A stretch of DNA of 64,000 bases from Larix kaempferi (taxonomy: Eukaryota; Streptophyta; Pinopsida; Pinales; Pinaceae): contig BSBM01000372.1 in assembly GCA_027924585.1 (NCBI GenBank), positions 34,991,001 to 35,055,000 of the forward strand, in the 5' to 3' direction. A program made the translations under genes and the position numbers. The notes under the pieces were generated by a model. The model was given only the letters and a program-made list of their open reading frames with translations, did no database searches and was not told the origin of the DNA. Shown in pieces: positions 10,386 to 20,813 of this stretch (positions are counted from its first letter, which is position 1; each line of letters begins with the position of its first letter).

Positions 10386-11455
10386 CTAAGAGGATTCAGA
10401 TTCAATGAGCCACTCATTAGAAGAAGAGGAAGAAGATGCATTGAAAGAAAAACCAAAAGAACAAAGTGCATGTCCATGAGTTGTTGATTCATAATACAAA
10501 TCAAGGTTGATGTTTTGCTTCTTCATTGCTTCTTCCAAGGCTTCCATCTTCTTGAATGATTTAGATTCCACATGACCATATTTCCTGCACAAGTTGCAAT
10601 GACATTCAGTCTTATTACCTTTTGACTTGGTTTCTTTATCACCATGGGAAGGATGGGCTGGCTAAGAGGGGTTGGTATATTTGTTTTTCTTATTATTGCA
10701 AGGATTTTGTTTCTTGGGATTCTTGGTTTTGTTCTTCTCTTGTGCCACTAAGGATTTGGTAGATGTATGAGCATTGCTTATTACTCCAAGATGTATGAGC
10801 TTATATTGTTCTCTGATCAAGGAATCAAAAAAGAATTCAATAGTGGGTTCTTTATAGTTAGTCCCCAAATATTATTTCATGGAGTAAAATGTAGATACAC
10901 AAATGGAACATGCAGGACCAATCTTGGAAAGAATATGGAAAATACATTGCTTGTCTTCCCTTTTTATGTTGCATTCTTCAACTAAGAGACTAAGGGTTTT
11001 GTACTTAGACAGATAGTCTTGAATGCAAGAGAAATCACTTGGATTTAAGGCAATCAACTCATTTTCAATCTCGTGACCTCGAATCTCATTGTGTTTACCA
11101 AACACAATTTCCAAAATTTTCAAGCAATAACGGGTTCATCAATGCCTAATAGTTGGAATAGTAAATCAGTAGAAATCTATATCCCAGTTAATACATGAGC
11201 CTCATCACATTTATTGACCCATTTTATTTTCTTGTGATCATTAGTAGGTTCAGTTTCTTTTGCAAAGGTAATCCGGTAAAGTCCCCTACTTCGTAGGACA
11301 TCCTCCATATGGGTTTTCCATGAAAAGTAGTTGGAGATGATAAGAATAATATCACATAGAGTGGCCATATTGTAATATGCAGGTTTTAAAAATAGAAATT
11401 GATGGTTTGGATGCAAATATCTAAAAAAAAAAGCATTTTTAGAAAAAAACAACAC
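10386..11455 (-). pseudogene. copia-2 gag and protease remnant
   Basis: The frames 11455-11177, 11123-10872, 10868-10662 and 10592-10386 together give a copia gag. The N-terminal part includes NYFSWKTHMEDVLRSRGLYR. The UBN2-like part includes IENELIALNPSDFSCIQDY and LLVEECNIKREDKQCIFHIL. Then come a Lys/Asn-rich linker, a CCHC-like start (CRKYGHVESK) and the degenerate protease site EWLIESESS, where DSGAS would be expected. The likely gag start is MATLCDI near 11372. Stops and frame changes make it non-functional. Confidence 0.8.
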
Positions 11456-11711
11456 TAAAAACAGACTTTGAATGAGGAAGTTATGCTAATTTGAAAAATG
11501 GTTGAAGGTGACTTCAAATAGACACGTGGAAGGTAGCAAATTGACCCACATGGTAGAGAGAAAAAAATGCAGTAAAGAACCCCCCCTCTTACTGAATTTT
11601 CCTATACCCTCACTTTTACAATTAAGTTGCTTCAAAATAAGTGTCTCACATTTATCAAACAAGTGGGAAGCAATTTTACAATATAGTTACTTTATAACTT
11701 AAAGTTATATG
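11456..11711 (-). other. copia-2 leader (left part), upstream of gag
   Basis: This non-coding stretch between the copia-2 gag start and the gypsy-2 insertion includes a C-run near 11580. The leader continues on the far side of gypsy-2 from 24892. I see no gene in it. Confidence 0.5.
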
Positions 11712-11716
11712 AACTT
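11712..11716. repeat. Target-site duplication of gypsy-2, left copy (AACTT)
   Basis: AACTT directly precedes the left LTR, and the same five bases directly follow the right LTR at 24887-24891. A 5-bp duplication is the standard footprint of Ty3/gypsy integration. Confidence 0.95.
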
Positions 11717-13269
11717 TGTTGGCTATATATAACTGAGCTAGAGGTTTCCAATGTAGACCTAGGTACTTCGCGGTTCAAGGAACCAACAAAACCCCTATTC
11801 ACCGGCCCTTTCGGCAACAGACTGCGTGCATCCTAAGGTCTCACCCGAGGCGAAGCTGAGGGGGTGGTTGCGGAATCAAGTTTCCACAACCTGGTGATGC
11901 GAGTGTAACGAAACTGACGGATAGCGCAGTAAAGGACTCTTTCTGCAGATAGGCAACTGCGTGAAGTCTCTACTTCGCGTCAAATACTTTGATAAGCCGA
12001 GGCGCTTACGCAACCAGTGTGTCCAAGGACTGCATGGTATTGGACGCTTCTCGCGTCACGATGATAAGCTATCAACATCTTACCTTGAGGCGAATCTCAA
12101 TGGTTTAGCGCGTCATCTAGACCGCGCATCTATTCCAAGACTTGACTAATCTCTAATCAGTCTTATGTTCTTTATCCATTCAAAACACTTAGATTATTAT
12201 TGTTATGGTGCATACAAATGAATAAAACATACAACACGGCGCGCTCCAACGCTGCGCTTCAATTTAGTGTTCAAATATGCGACCATCCAATAGATTCATA
12301 CATCCAAAAGCTCAGAAGTGCCAAATACATAACATTCATCCGCACATGTAGTACTTAACATATTATTCCCATCATCCTTGTGGCGAATACATATAAAAGC
12401 AATCGCATAATAGATAACTGCGACATCAAGCATCCATACTAAGCTAATGAACACATACAAACTCAAACAATCACACAACACAGAATTTAACGTGGTTCAC
12501 CCCCAGGATGGAGGCTACATCCACAAGAACGATTGTTAATATTGATCTTTTGGGAAGGGTACAACCATTCTTAGTCTGCGCACTCAGCTGCAGACTCTCT
12601 TCTCTCTCAGATAGGTCTCTGCGCACTCAGCTGCAAAGCCTTTACAATAGCTTCAAAACTCAAAAGATGCTAACAATGCTCAACAATAACTAGCTCTACG
12701 AGAGATTCTAACCCTTTCCCATACAGAATGCCCTTATTTATAGATCATGCCCATGGGTCATGTCTTTACAATAATTAGGCAAAACCCTTAGGTTTACAAA
12801 ACTGGCGTGGCTAACTGCCAGCCTGACTGTTGTTGTCGACAGCCTGCTCCGCCTGCTCCAACTAGGCCACTCATGGCTCACATGCTCTTCTGACAGCCGC
12901 AGTCCTCAAAACAGTTACAACTGCATTATGGCCTGTCCCTTTCTACTCATTTCGCCTGTCTGTTGCCATCGGCGTAGTGGCCTAGCTTCTCAACTGCTTG
13001 CCGCCACTCGCTCGAACAGGTCGCTTTCCTTTGCCTTCCACCTATTCCTTACCGGAAATAGGTCATATCCTCGTTTGACCTTTACCTGCATTGCGTACCA
13101 AAAATAGCTCATGCGTGGTTCTGCACACCAACCTACTGTGCAACCATGCCTTCGCCACTACCGTCGTGCGACATGCGCAATTTCTCAAAATTTGCTTGTA
13201 GCTTGTCGTCGTGCGCAATGCACACTTTTTCGTACTTGTGCAAAATCCCAACTTGGACCCCGTCCAACA
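11717..13269 (-). repeat. 3' LTR of gypsy-2
   Basis: This 1553-bp LTR on the plus strand starts TGTTGG and ends CCAACA, a perfect 6-bp inverted terminus. It aligns end to end with 23335-24886. Internally the word CTGCGCACTCAGCTGCA is repeated near 12590 and 12620. A TATA box is at about 12735. The ~60-codon frames visible inside (12296-12481 and 12508-12693) have counterparts in the other LTR simply because the LTRs are copies; I do not regard them as genes. Confidence 0.96.
12731..12742 (-). promoter_or_regulatory. TATA box in gypsy-2 3' LTR
   Basis: The minus strand reads TATAAATAAGGG about 530 bases into the LTR. The 5' LTR carries the matching word at 24350-24359. Because this copy is the 3' LTR, transcription from it would run outward into the copia-2 remnant. 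Confidence 0.6.
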
Positions 13270-13281
13270 GGCCCCTAACAC
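13270..13281 (-). other. Polypurine tract of gypsy-2
   Basis: The minus strand reads GTGTTAGGGGCC immediately before the 3' LTR start TGTTGG. It is a short purine tract in the right place. The ORFx stop codon TAG lies inside it, so coding sequence reaches practically to the LTR. Confidence 0.65.
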
Positions 13282-16201
13282 TCACTTGTGGCTCGTCCAG
13301 AACCACCTTCAATTCTGGAGGAGGGTGCTGCGCCCTCTGGTGTGCCTGTGTTCGAAGCAAAATTTTGCAGAGTAATTTCTAACTCTGTGACCATGTCCTT
13401 GGCCTTCTTCTCGAATTCTCGCAGTGTCTCTAGAGTGGCCTGCAAAACCATTTCTTTAGCCACCTGTTCTTTCATTGCGCCTTCTTCCATTTGAAGTTCT
13501 ACGAACTTCTCATCAAATTATTGTATCAGTTCGAGGCCTTCCTGTTCAATGGGATGCAACCTATCAGATGCAGCAACCTCTTTCTCCCTTTGCACGGCCA
13601 GTTCCTTCTGTAGGTCCTTTATTTCATTATACCTTTGTATTTTCTCCCTAGACGGTGCATTCTTTAATTCTGCATTTGCGGCTTCTACCTGTTGCTGTGT
13701 CCTCTGCAGATCCTGTTTGATCTTTTGCAGCGCAGGATCTTCGTTCAACCCCAACACAAGTGTATTCACTCCTTCGAGTAAATCCTGGCACTTCGTCACC
13801 TTCGACGAAATGTTATTCATGGTTGTCGTTACATCCTCAGCTGGAGCTGCGCACTGATCTGATGGGATAATTGGTTGCCTTGCCTCCAGCTCTGCAATCT
13901 TCCCTTTGTAGGAAGTCTCCATTTGTGCCATTTTTGATGTGAGGGCTTCTACCTTGGCCCCGATTTTCTTTATGGTATCCTCTACATCCTCTTCTTCATC
14001 ACATTCCTCAATTCTTGCACAGACTACTGAAATTGTTTCTTTTAGTTTGCGGTCTTTTTCTCTAGCCTCACTCAGCTCTTGCAGATTGCGAGCTGATTCT
14101 TGCTTTAGTTGATTGATGTCTTCAGCCAACTTTGTGCTTTGATCGTATGAGGCTAGCCTCTCTCATGAATTTCTTCTACCACTTTTATGTGCAACTCATT
14201 CAAGTCTTCTAAGGTCAGAGCCCCAATATTCAGGTCAAGTCGCACAATCTTTATTGCCTCCTTAACTGCTTCGTTCGGATAAATGAGGTAGCTTGGTTCA
14301 AGGTTCAAGACGCGTGGATACTTACTTATGGAAACAGGTGGTCTTCTTTGCGCGCTTGGCCCCCTTGACTTCCCCTTAGAATCCAAACTTGGCTGCCCCA
14401 ATCCCATCTGCGCTACCATCGTCTTGACTTCCTCCATAGCTTGGATTATGGTCAATTGCAATTGTTCTTGTTTGGCTTCTGTTTCGGCATGGGTCTCTTC
14501 CCACACTTCCTGCACTTTTGTTGCGATCGTCTCGCAGTCATCCGGGTGGAGCTGCAGACCGAACTCTGGCTTCTCAGCCTTTCGCTTCTTGCGCGGGCCT
14601 TTTGATTCTGAATGGCTTTTAGTAGCCTTCCTTTTGCGCTATGCCGAATCCTCGGTCTCATCTTAAGCAGGGTTCTTTTCTTCAACAAAGGGAGTACCCT
14701 TAGGTAACTCGCCCTTCTTATTTCCCTGGCCTACTGCCGCATCTTCACTATCTCCTTAGGTATCTTCTTCATCTAAACTTTTTATGTCGATCTTCGCCGA
14801 GACGAGTGGGATGTTCTGCTCGTAATCAGATGCATCGTCTCGTGAGGAGGGAACTTTCCAGCTGTCATCCCAACGCTCCATCATTTGCTCGATGGTGTCT
14901 TCATCGAGTTGGTAAAATCCTGGATACCATAATCCTTCCTGTGCATCAGCCCTTGGCTAAATGTGTGACTGGTGCCTCCTAACGCTAAACCTCATGATGC
15001 ATGTATACTTGTCGGTCAGTGGTTGTTAAATGCGCGACGTTGCCATAATTGCCTCGTGCAACTGGTGATAATAGACATAAAAGATTTTGACCGTATGTCA
15101 TTGCCTTGACGCCTTTGAGCTCGCCCATAGGTTAGTAAAACGTGTTCTGTGCCCCTGTCCTGCCAAGGTTCGAGCTCCTTGATACCCCTCTGGCTCTTTC
15201 CAGCCTATAAAGGCTATCAGTACTAGTAGCCATTTGAAATGGAATGGTGTTCCATTATCCTGTGTTTCTTCAACATCTGCTAGAAACTCATTTAGTAAGA
15301 ACTGGCACCAATTGTAATGTCTTCCGCGCAATATATTAGATGCTGCCTTGATTGGGACTGCAGGTACCTTAGGCGGTCTACACTTGCGCAAAAGATTCCC
15401 TGCATGCAACTGGGTAGTAAACTTTGTGGTGCGGTCATTGATGTCGACGGTTGGGAACCCACGTCCCTTCCGCACTACGCCGAATTCTTTTGCTACTTCG
15501 GCGCTCAGACTTCTATCCTGTGCCCTCTTTATGATTAGGTCGACCGGGCCCTCGCCTCTTTTATTCAGGCCTATAATCTGATGTATCATATCAATGCGCT
15601 TGTCCAACCATAAGAATACTTCATGGATGCACGTCAGCAGCATGCGCACCACCGCCAAAAACTAGGTGCTCTTAGTGAAATGTGGAATTTGCAGTAAGTT
15701 CAATAAGCCTGATGGTCGGATGGCCTCTAGCCAATCTTGGACTTCCAGCCTTTCAGTGCCAATCTGTGGATTCTGCACTCGGTTGAGGTATGCATGAGGT
15801 CTGAATTGTGCGTAATTCTTCGGCATTACCAACGTATTTTCGAGCAAGTCCAGGTCGTCCAGCTTGCAACTTGGTACGCTACCCAGCAAATTCTCCTCAA
15901 TCTTCACCCTAGTAGAGATAGTGGGCATTGAGATTTCATACACAACATTCTTTTCTATGTGGACTGGTGGAGCGTCGTCTTTCCTGGGAGGAATGTAGTC
16001 CGGCACGGGGTAAATAGGTAGGCTCTGCTGTTTCATTTGTGCTTCGGCTCCACCGTGCTCTGGTTCTTTTCCCTTACTGGTTCCTACAGCCTGCCTTGCT
16101 GAACTCCGGGATGCGCTTCCCTTTGTCCCCGTCATTGCTGTTGGAATCCCTGCTTGCTCAAATAACTAGGATATATCTACCAACTCAACTTGTTCACTCA
16201 T
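13275..16201 (-). pseudogene. ORFx: long additional ORF of gypsy-2, function unknown
   Basis: A frame of about 975 codons starts with ATG at 16199-16201 (MSEQVELVDIS) and ends at a TAG five bases from the 3' LTR. From 16201 to 14153 everything lies in one frame. A slip in a GAGAGAG run near 14155-14165 moves it by one base, and the new frame runs to 13275. Roughly nine nonsense codons interrupt it, mostly TAG/TAA where CAG/CAA (Gln) is plausible. Visible parts are a Pro/basic N-terminal stretch, a globular-looking region (15660-15100: GRHYNWCQFLLNEF, HFKWLLVLIAFIGW), and FYQLDEDTIEQMMERWDDSW. An acidic tract and a basic NLS-like cluster (GPRKKRKAEK, near 14590) follow. The last ~350 residues are rich in predicted coiled coil (heptads of L/I with E/K/Q). 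I recognise no known domain. Its place corresponds to the env-like or extra ORFs of some plant gypsy groups. Confidence 0.8.
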
Positions 16202-16827
16202 ACAATGCGCTCGGCTCTCTAAAAGTTCAAGCAACTAATGGCAAAATCTTCGTAACATGAATAAGTGGCCGGGCAAAGTGTATTTATATCCTCTACTGGT
16301 TTGCAATGTGGCCTTCTGTGGTTGTTGAGGCACTTGATGCCGTATTTAATATCCAACTCACGCTATGATTTAGGCCTTGCGATCCAATCTTTGCCATCAT
16401 GCAAATTCTATTTCCTTAAATGCCAAAGGTGTGCCAGGCAGGCCAGCGCATCAACTCCATCTAGTCAGCGTTAAATGTTCGACCTGCTGGTCAGATTCCG
16501 GTACGATAGGATTTATTTCGGCCTTTACAGTGTTCCAACTTGTCACATCCGCCCTTAAATTTGAATTTTACTAATGCCGCCAAATTGGTTAACGGCTCAC
16601 TAACCGGCCGACAGATGTCATGGTAACGGTTTCTGTCATAATGTGCTAGCGGTCTAACAGGATGTTTACTTTGGGATGCGCATTTGATGTGGTCTTCTGC
16701 GCGACTATCATTCCGTTTTCTCTACGCGATCAGTATCTGGACTTGCCCTCCTGCGCAGCTAGTTTCTTCATTTTCTTCTTTTTTTCGCGTGCAACTTCAG
16801 CAGTGTTGCGCAGTACGCTTCCCTGAA
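16202..16827 (-). other. Spacer between gypsy-2 pol and ORFx
   Basis: These ~630 bases have no pol or ORFx coding that I can see. The stretch is rich in GCGC/TGCGC words, like the LTRs. A splice acceptor or internal initiation signal for ORFx would be expected here; several pyrimidine-rich tracts ending in AG exist on the minus strand, but none stands out. Confidence 0.5.
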
Positions 16828-18129
16828 TCATACAGAACTATGCACAGCCAGACTATCGCGGTAAAGCTTTAGTCTGCTACCAATTATCAAACATGGCAAT
16901 GTATCTTCAGCTAATGTAACTAACTAGAATGCGCCACCATTAGTAACATGCATTATAGTATATGGGCCAAGCCAATGCATCTTAAACTTTCCAGAAAATT
17001 TCATGAATTTGCTATCATACAGGAGGACTAGATCACCTACCTGAAATCTCTTGTTCTTGATGTGGCGATTGTGCCATGTTTTTTTGCACTCTTTCTGTAC
17101 TTGTTGGTGGAAGCCTGCGATGAAGCGATCTTCCTCCATCCCAACCAAGTGTAGGAGACTTTCTTCTAGCGCTGCGCGGTCTGCCATGCCCGTAAATGCA
17201 GCTATCCTGAAGCTGGGAACAATATACTCCATTGGCATGATTGCTTCTTGCCCATAGGCCAACCTAAAAGGTGTATGGCCGATCAGTTTCTTGCATGTAG
17301 TCCTGTATGCCCATAGTACAGATGGAATGCGCAGGTCCCAATCGTCCTGATTGACGTTGCATATCTTGGTTAGCGCATTCTCCAACACTTTGTTAAATGC
17401 TTCAATAGTTCCATTCGCTTGTGGATGATAAGGCGTGCTGCGTTGATGATGAATGTGGAACTCCTCAGTCAAAGCTTCAATGGTTCTATTCAAAAAGTGA
17501 GTGCCTTGATCACTCATCAAAATCTTCGCGCATCCGAACCTTGTCAGAATGTTCTCATAAATAAACTCTGCGGCTGTAGCTGCGCTACAATCTTTCACTG
17601 GACTCACTTTTGCCCATCTGGTGAGGTAATCAGTTGCCGTGATAATGTACCTTGCACCGGTTCTTTTCCCTGGTGGGTTAATAGGGCCGACAAAATCAAT
17701 GGCCCACTTCTCAAAGGCCTGCAATGTCAATTGTGGATTTAATGGCATTTCATCTCTGTGCGATGGCTTCCCTGTCCTCTAACATATATCGCAACTTTGG
17801 CAGTGTTCCTTCAAATCTTTATGAATTGTAGGCCACCATATCCCTGTGCGCAATATCTTCTACGCAGTAGCTCTGCCTGCATATTGACCTCCTACGACTC
17901 CTGAATGTGCATCAAGCAATATGAATGGTTTCTCATGCTCTATTACACATCTGCATAGTACTTCATCCACTCCCAACTTGTATAGCTGGCCCGCAATAAT
18001 GGTGAATTCTGCGGCTCGTACTACTAGCTACTTCCTTTGATGCGTAGTGAACTCTTGAGGTGCCAATCCTGTGGTTAAAAGGTCAATGATATCCTTATAG
18101 TAGTCATCGACAACCTGTATAGAAAACAA
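16828..18129 (-). pseudogene. gypsy-2 integrase
   Basis: The zinc-binding domain (about 18060-17770) reads HSGVVGGQYAGRATA, ILRTGIWWPTIHKDL and HCQSCDIC, an H2C2 finger. The core (17748-16924) has [20 protein letters not shown] with the first catalytic Asp, then [20 protein letters not shown] with the second. [20 protein letters not shown] carries the catalytic Glu. C-terminally come [20 protein letters not shown] and [12 protein letters not shown], the GPY-type end. The stops in this region are TAG where Gln is expected (in GRATA-KILRTG, CDIC-RTGKP and after GGAF). The true pol end is probably the TGA at 16828-16830. The enzyme normally joins element DNA into the chromosome. Confidence 0.93.
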
Positions 18130-18643
18130 CTACGCATCAGGCAGACTGTCCTCCATATTTTTCAGCTCTTCTCCTGACTCAATCCTTGACAGATGATCAA
18201 GTCCCAAATTCAACCTTCCTGGCTTAACCACAATTTCAAAATCATACTCCTGAAAGAGTAGTAACCATCTGCATATGCGCTCCCCTAACACTGGCTTATT
18301 GACCAGGTATTTCAAAGCAGAATGGTCAGTGAACATAGAAAAATGCGCACCAAGCAAATAATGTCTAAACTTCTGCAGTGCATAGACCATAGTGAGTCCT
18401 TCTCTTTCAGTCGTGGTATAGTTCTTCTCAGCAGATGATAACTTCCTGCTGGAAAATGCAATGGGATGATAAATACCTCCCTCTCTTGGCTGAGCAAGAA
18501 CAATGCCCAATGCTATACATGAAGCATCAACATGGACGTGAAATGGCTTCTCCCAGTCTGGAAAAACTAGGATTGGCGCAGTCACCATCTTCTCTTTCAG
18601 TGTGTCAAAGCCTTTCTCACAATCCTCATTCCAAACGAATCGA
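18130..18643 (-). pseudogene. gypsy-2 RNase H
   Basis: The segment starts RFVWNEDCEKGFDTLKEKM and continues with APILVFPDWEKPFHVHVDAS, which holds the first catalytic Asp. SRKLSSAEKNYTTTEREGLT holds the Glu and FTDHSALKYLVNKP the Asp. It ends with RICRWLLLFQEYDFEIVV and LDHLSRIESGEE. This is the RT-linked RNase H that removes the RNA template. A TAG (18130-18132) follows SLPDA in frame, where family members have Gln. The join to RT is broken at 18643 by the fold-back insertion, which also changes the frame. Confidence 0.93.
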
Positions 18644-18644
18644 T

Positions 18645-19207
18645 TAGAGGAAATTTGGGTAAAAAATGGGCCTCCTAAGGAAAATAATAATAAAATAATA
18701 GTAGAGAGAGTAAAAAAACTACTTTTTTTGGATTGTATTTTCAACTTATCTCATTGTAGGTTTACTCAAATTTCAAGCAGGAGGACTCATTGGATGCACA
18801 ATTAAATTATGCATCCAATGAGTACCCATGTTGCATATTTTTAACAACATCCACACCATGAAAAATTGAAAATACATTAAAAAACGTGTTTCTAGTGAGA
18901 GAAAACATGTTTTTTTAATGTATTTTAGATTTTTCATGGTGTGGATATTGTTAAAAGTATGCAACATGGGTACTCGTTGGATGCATAATTTAATTGTGCA
19001 TCCAACGAGTCCTCCCGCTTGAAATTTGAGTAAACCTACAAGGAGATAAGTTGAAAATACGATCCAAAAAAGTAGTTTTTATTTTTTCCCTCCAATTTTT
19101 TTAGGTGCTCCCTTTTTGAATTTTAAAGCATTTTGATTGGCTAATACATGATGACATGGAATTTGTATTATTTTTTGAAGGCCCATTTTAAATTGAAATT
19201 TCCTCTA
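18645..19207. mobile_element. Non-autonomous fold-back TIR element in gypsy-2 pol
   Basis: The element has inverted ends TTAGAGGAAATTT and AAATTTCCTCTAA, each followed inward by AAATGGGCC-like sequence; the TIR is about 30 bp. TA dinucleotides flank both ends. It splits RT from RNase H. It has no coding capacity. The interior is a large inverted repeat. The same left and right ends recur at 45716 and 57366, in the same left-right order, so this is a short member of the family of the 11.65-kb unit there. The exact target duplication is unresolved: the frame change across the insertion requires an inserted length of 2 modulo 3 (563 fits, 561 does not). Confidence 0.85.
18718..19076. repeat. Long hairpin inside the fold-back element
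   Basis: The left arm (about 18718-18890) and right arm (about 18904-19076) are reverse complements over ~170 bases with few mismatches; a short loop (~13 bases) separates them. Matching landmarks are GGAGGACTCATTGGATGCA on the left and TGCATCCAACGAGTCCTCC on the right. Others are CACACCATGAAAAATT and AATTTTTCATGGTGTG-like words near the centre. A transcript through it would form a near-perfect ~170-bp duplex. Confidence 0.9.
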
Positions 19208-20010
19208 ATGCATCTTTCTTTAGCAGCTTCTCCATGGTTGCGGTTATCTGCACATACCCTTTTATGAATTTCCTGTAATAGTCGGTATGCCCCAATGTAG
19301 TGCGCAACTGCTTGACTGAATTTGGTGTAGGTAAGTTTACAATGATTGCAATCTTCACAGGATCAACCATCAAGCCCTGTTTGCACACAATGTGTCCCAA
19401 CAAGATTCCATAGGGAACACAGAAAACACACTTCTTCAGATTCAATGAAATTTGATGCTGTCTGCACTTTTCCAGCATCATCCTGAGGTTTGCGGCATGG
19501 TTCTTCAGTAAACCGAAAATGGTCCAATCATCAAAATAAACCTCTAAAAAATTGTGTATGAAGTCTTTGAATGCTGCGACTACCACTCTAGAAAATATGG
19601 TAGGTGCGTTCTTCAGACCAAAGGGCATCACTGTGTATTGGAATGACCCCCATTCTGTAGCAAAAGTAGTCTTATGCCTGTCTACGCGATCAATCCTGAT
19701 CTGATGGTATCCTGAAAATCCATCAGTAAAAGAATATGCCTCGTTCCCTCCAACATTATCTAGCACTTCATCTATAAAAGGTGTAGGAAATGGGTCATGC
19801 ATCGAAGCGTCATTTAGTTTCCTGAGATCCACACAGATCATGATCTTTCCCTTCGTTTTCTTATCCTGGATAACCACCGGGCTTATCCACTCAGATTCTT
19901 CAACTGGCTCAATGATCCCTACATCGAGCATCTTATCGAGTTCTGCCTTAACTCGTTCCTTGTAGCATGGGTTTAGTTTATACAGTCTTTGTTTCACAAG
20001 CTTCACGCCA
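19208..20010 (-). pseudogene. gypsy-2 reverse transcriptase
   Basis: The RT domain covers about residues 250-518 of the 523-codon frame 20759-19188. Motifs in order are KQRLYKLNPCYKERVKAELD, GIIEPVEESEWISPVVIQDK and ICVDLRKLN. Next are SFTDGFSGYHQIRID with the catalytic Asp (about residue 346), and MPFGLKNAPTIFSRVV. The YFDD box (408-411, in place of the common Y-V/L/M-D-D) follows, then LNLKKCVFCVPYGILLGHIV and LGHTDYYRKFIKGYV. This segment has no internal stop, so RT is the best preserved part of the element. It ends at KLLKKDA, where the fold-back element interrupts. Confidence 0.95.
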
Positions 20011-20443
20011 GGCTTAAGAGGAATTTTCATCACTCCTAAGTCTCCCAAAATTACTTTCATCTCTGTGAACTTGGTCGGGAATAATTCTCGATACTCCTGT
20101 AATATACCCGCGACCTCTTCAACTATATCTTCATCCCAATAATATCTGATAGCTGTGAACTTTGGCTCTTCACTGGTGCCAATGTTCACTTTTCTTGTTT
20201 TCACGGGTCCACTCATATCTGGAATTTCCAAAGGAGGTCCTTCTACCTCGCGTGATCCCTCTGACTCAGGTATTTGTATATTGCGTTGGTACTCCTCATC
20301 ACTATCTGATTTATCCTCGAGTTCTCCATCGATGTGATAATAATCAAGAGCATGTTCTAGCTGCTCCTCCCATTCAGGATGTAGTTGCGCAGGTATGCTT
20401 TTTTCCCCAAAGAATTCTTCTAGTGTCATGTTTCCCTGGGTGC
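20011..20443 (-). pseudogene. gypsy-2 linker between second gag-like domain and RT
   Basis: This in-frame linker is acidic and Ser-rich (GELEDKSDSDEEYQRN, IPESEGSREVEGPP). It is followed by a conserved lead-in to RT (ILQEYRELFPTKFTEMK, ILGDLGVMKIPLKPGVK). It probably acts as a flexible polyprotein joint. It shares one open frame with RT. Confidence 0.75.
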
Positions 20444-20810
20444 AGTCTGGTCTGAATATTCTTTCCTTAATGACCTGCAGCACGTCTTTGATACTGGGAT
20501 GTTCGTCTTCAAAGCTAAAATCTGTCTGGAAACTCACGATGAGAGCAGACCAATCTACTGTGCCTCTACGCAATTCCCAATCTAGGTACCATTTCTTTGG
20601 AATCGGTTCTTCCAGCGTATACACAAACAGATGCACCCATTCTCTCTGTGGCCTTTCTACCCAAGCTTGTACACAAGCTTCAATATGATCCTTTGGATCT
20701 GTCTGACCATTATATTTTTCAAAAGATTGTGTAACCTTCTCAGCAAACCTGATTTGCATCTTAATTCTGCACTGATCCCATGTGGTCAGTGTCTTCTTAT
20801 GCGCATCCCA
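20444..20810 (-). pseudogene. gypsy-2 second gag-like (capsid-like) domain between protease and RT
   Basis: The start of the 20759 frame, FAEKVTQSFEKYNGQTDPKD followed by WVERPQREWVHLFVYTLEEP, IPKKWYLDWELRRGTVDW and LIVSFQTDFSFEDEHPSI, has the layout of a retrotransposon gag core. That layout is a glycine-proline-type entry (G..DP..H), a WVH..F..TL motif, a WY...ELRR motif, then W..L...F...F. It lies downstream of the protease and upstream of RT, while a separate gag with zinc knuckles lies upstream of the protease. A TAG at 20811-20813 separates it from the protease frame, in the same phase. Confidence 0.7.
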
Positions 20811-20813
20811 CTA

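Noticed and set aside
12296-12693. Small ORFs repeated at 23913-24310, at first looking like a conserved gene pair
   Set aside because: They lie in the two LTRs of gypsy-2, so similarity follows from LTR identity.
13146-15581. Plus-strand ORFs opposite ORFx (for example 13549-13857, 14328-14666, 15348-15581)
   Set aside because: They are antisense to the ORFx frame, show no recognisable motif, and are expected by chance from its codon composition.
18645-19207. Intron of the gypsy-2 pol gene
   Set aside because: The ends are inverted repeats shared with another locus, not GT...AG, and the interior is a hairpin; an inserted element explains it better.
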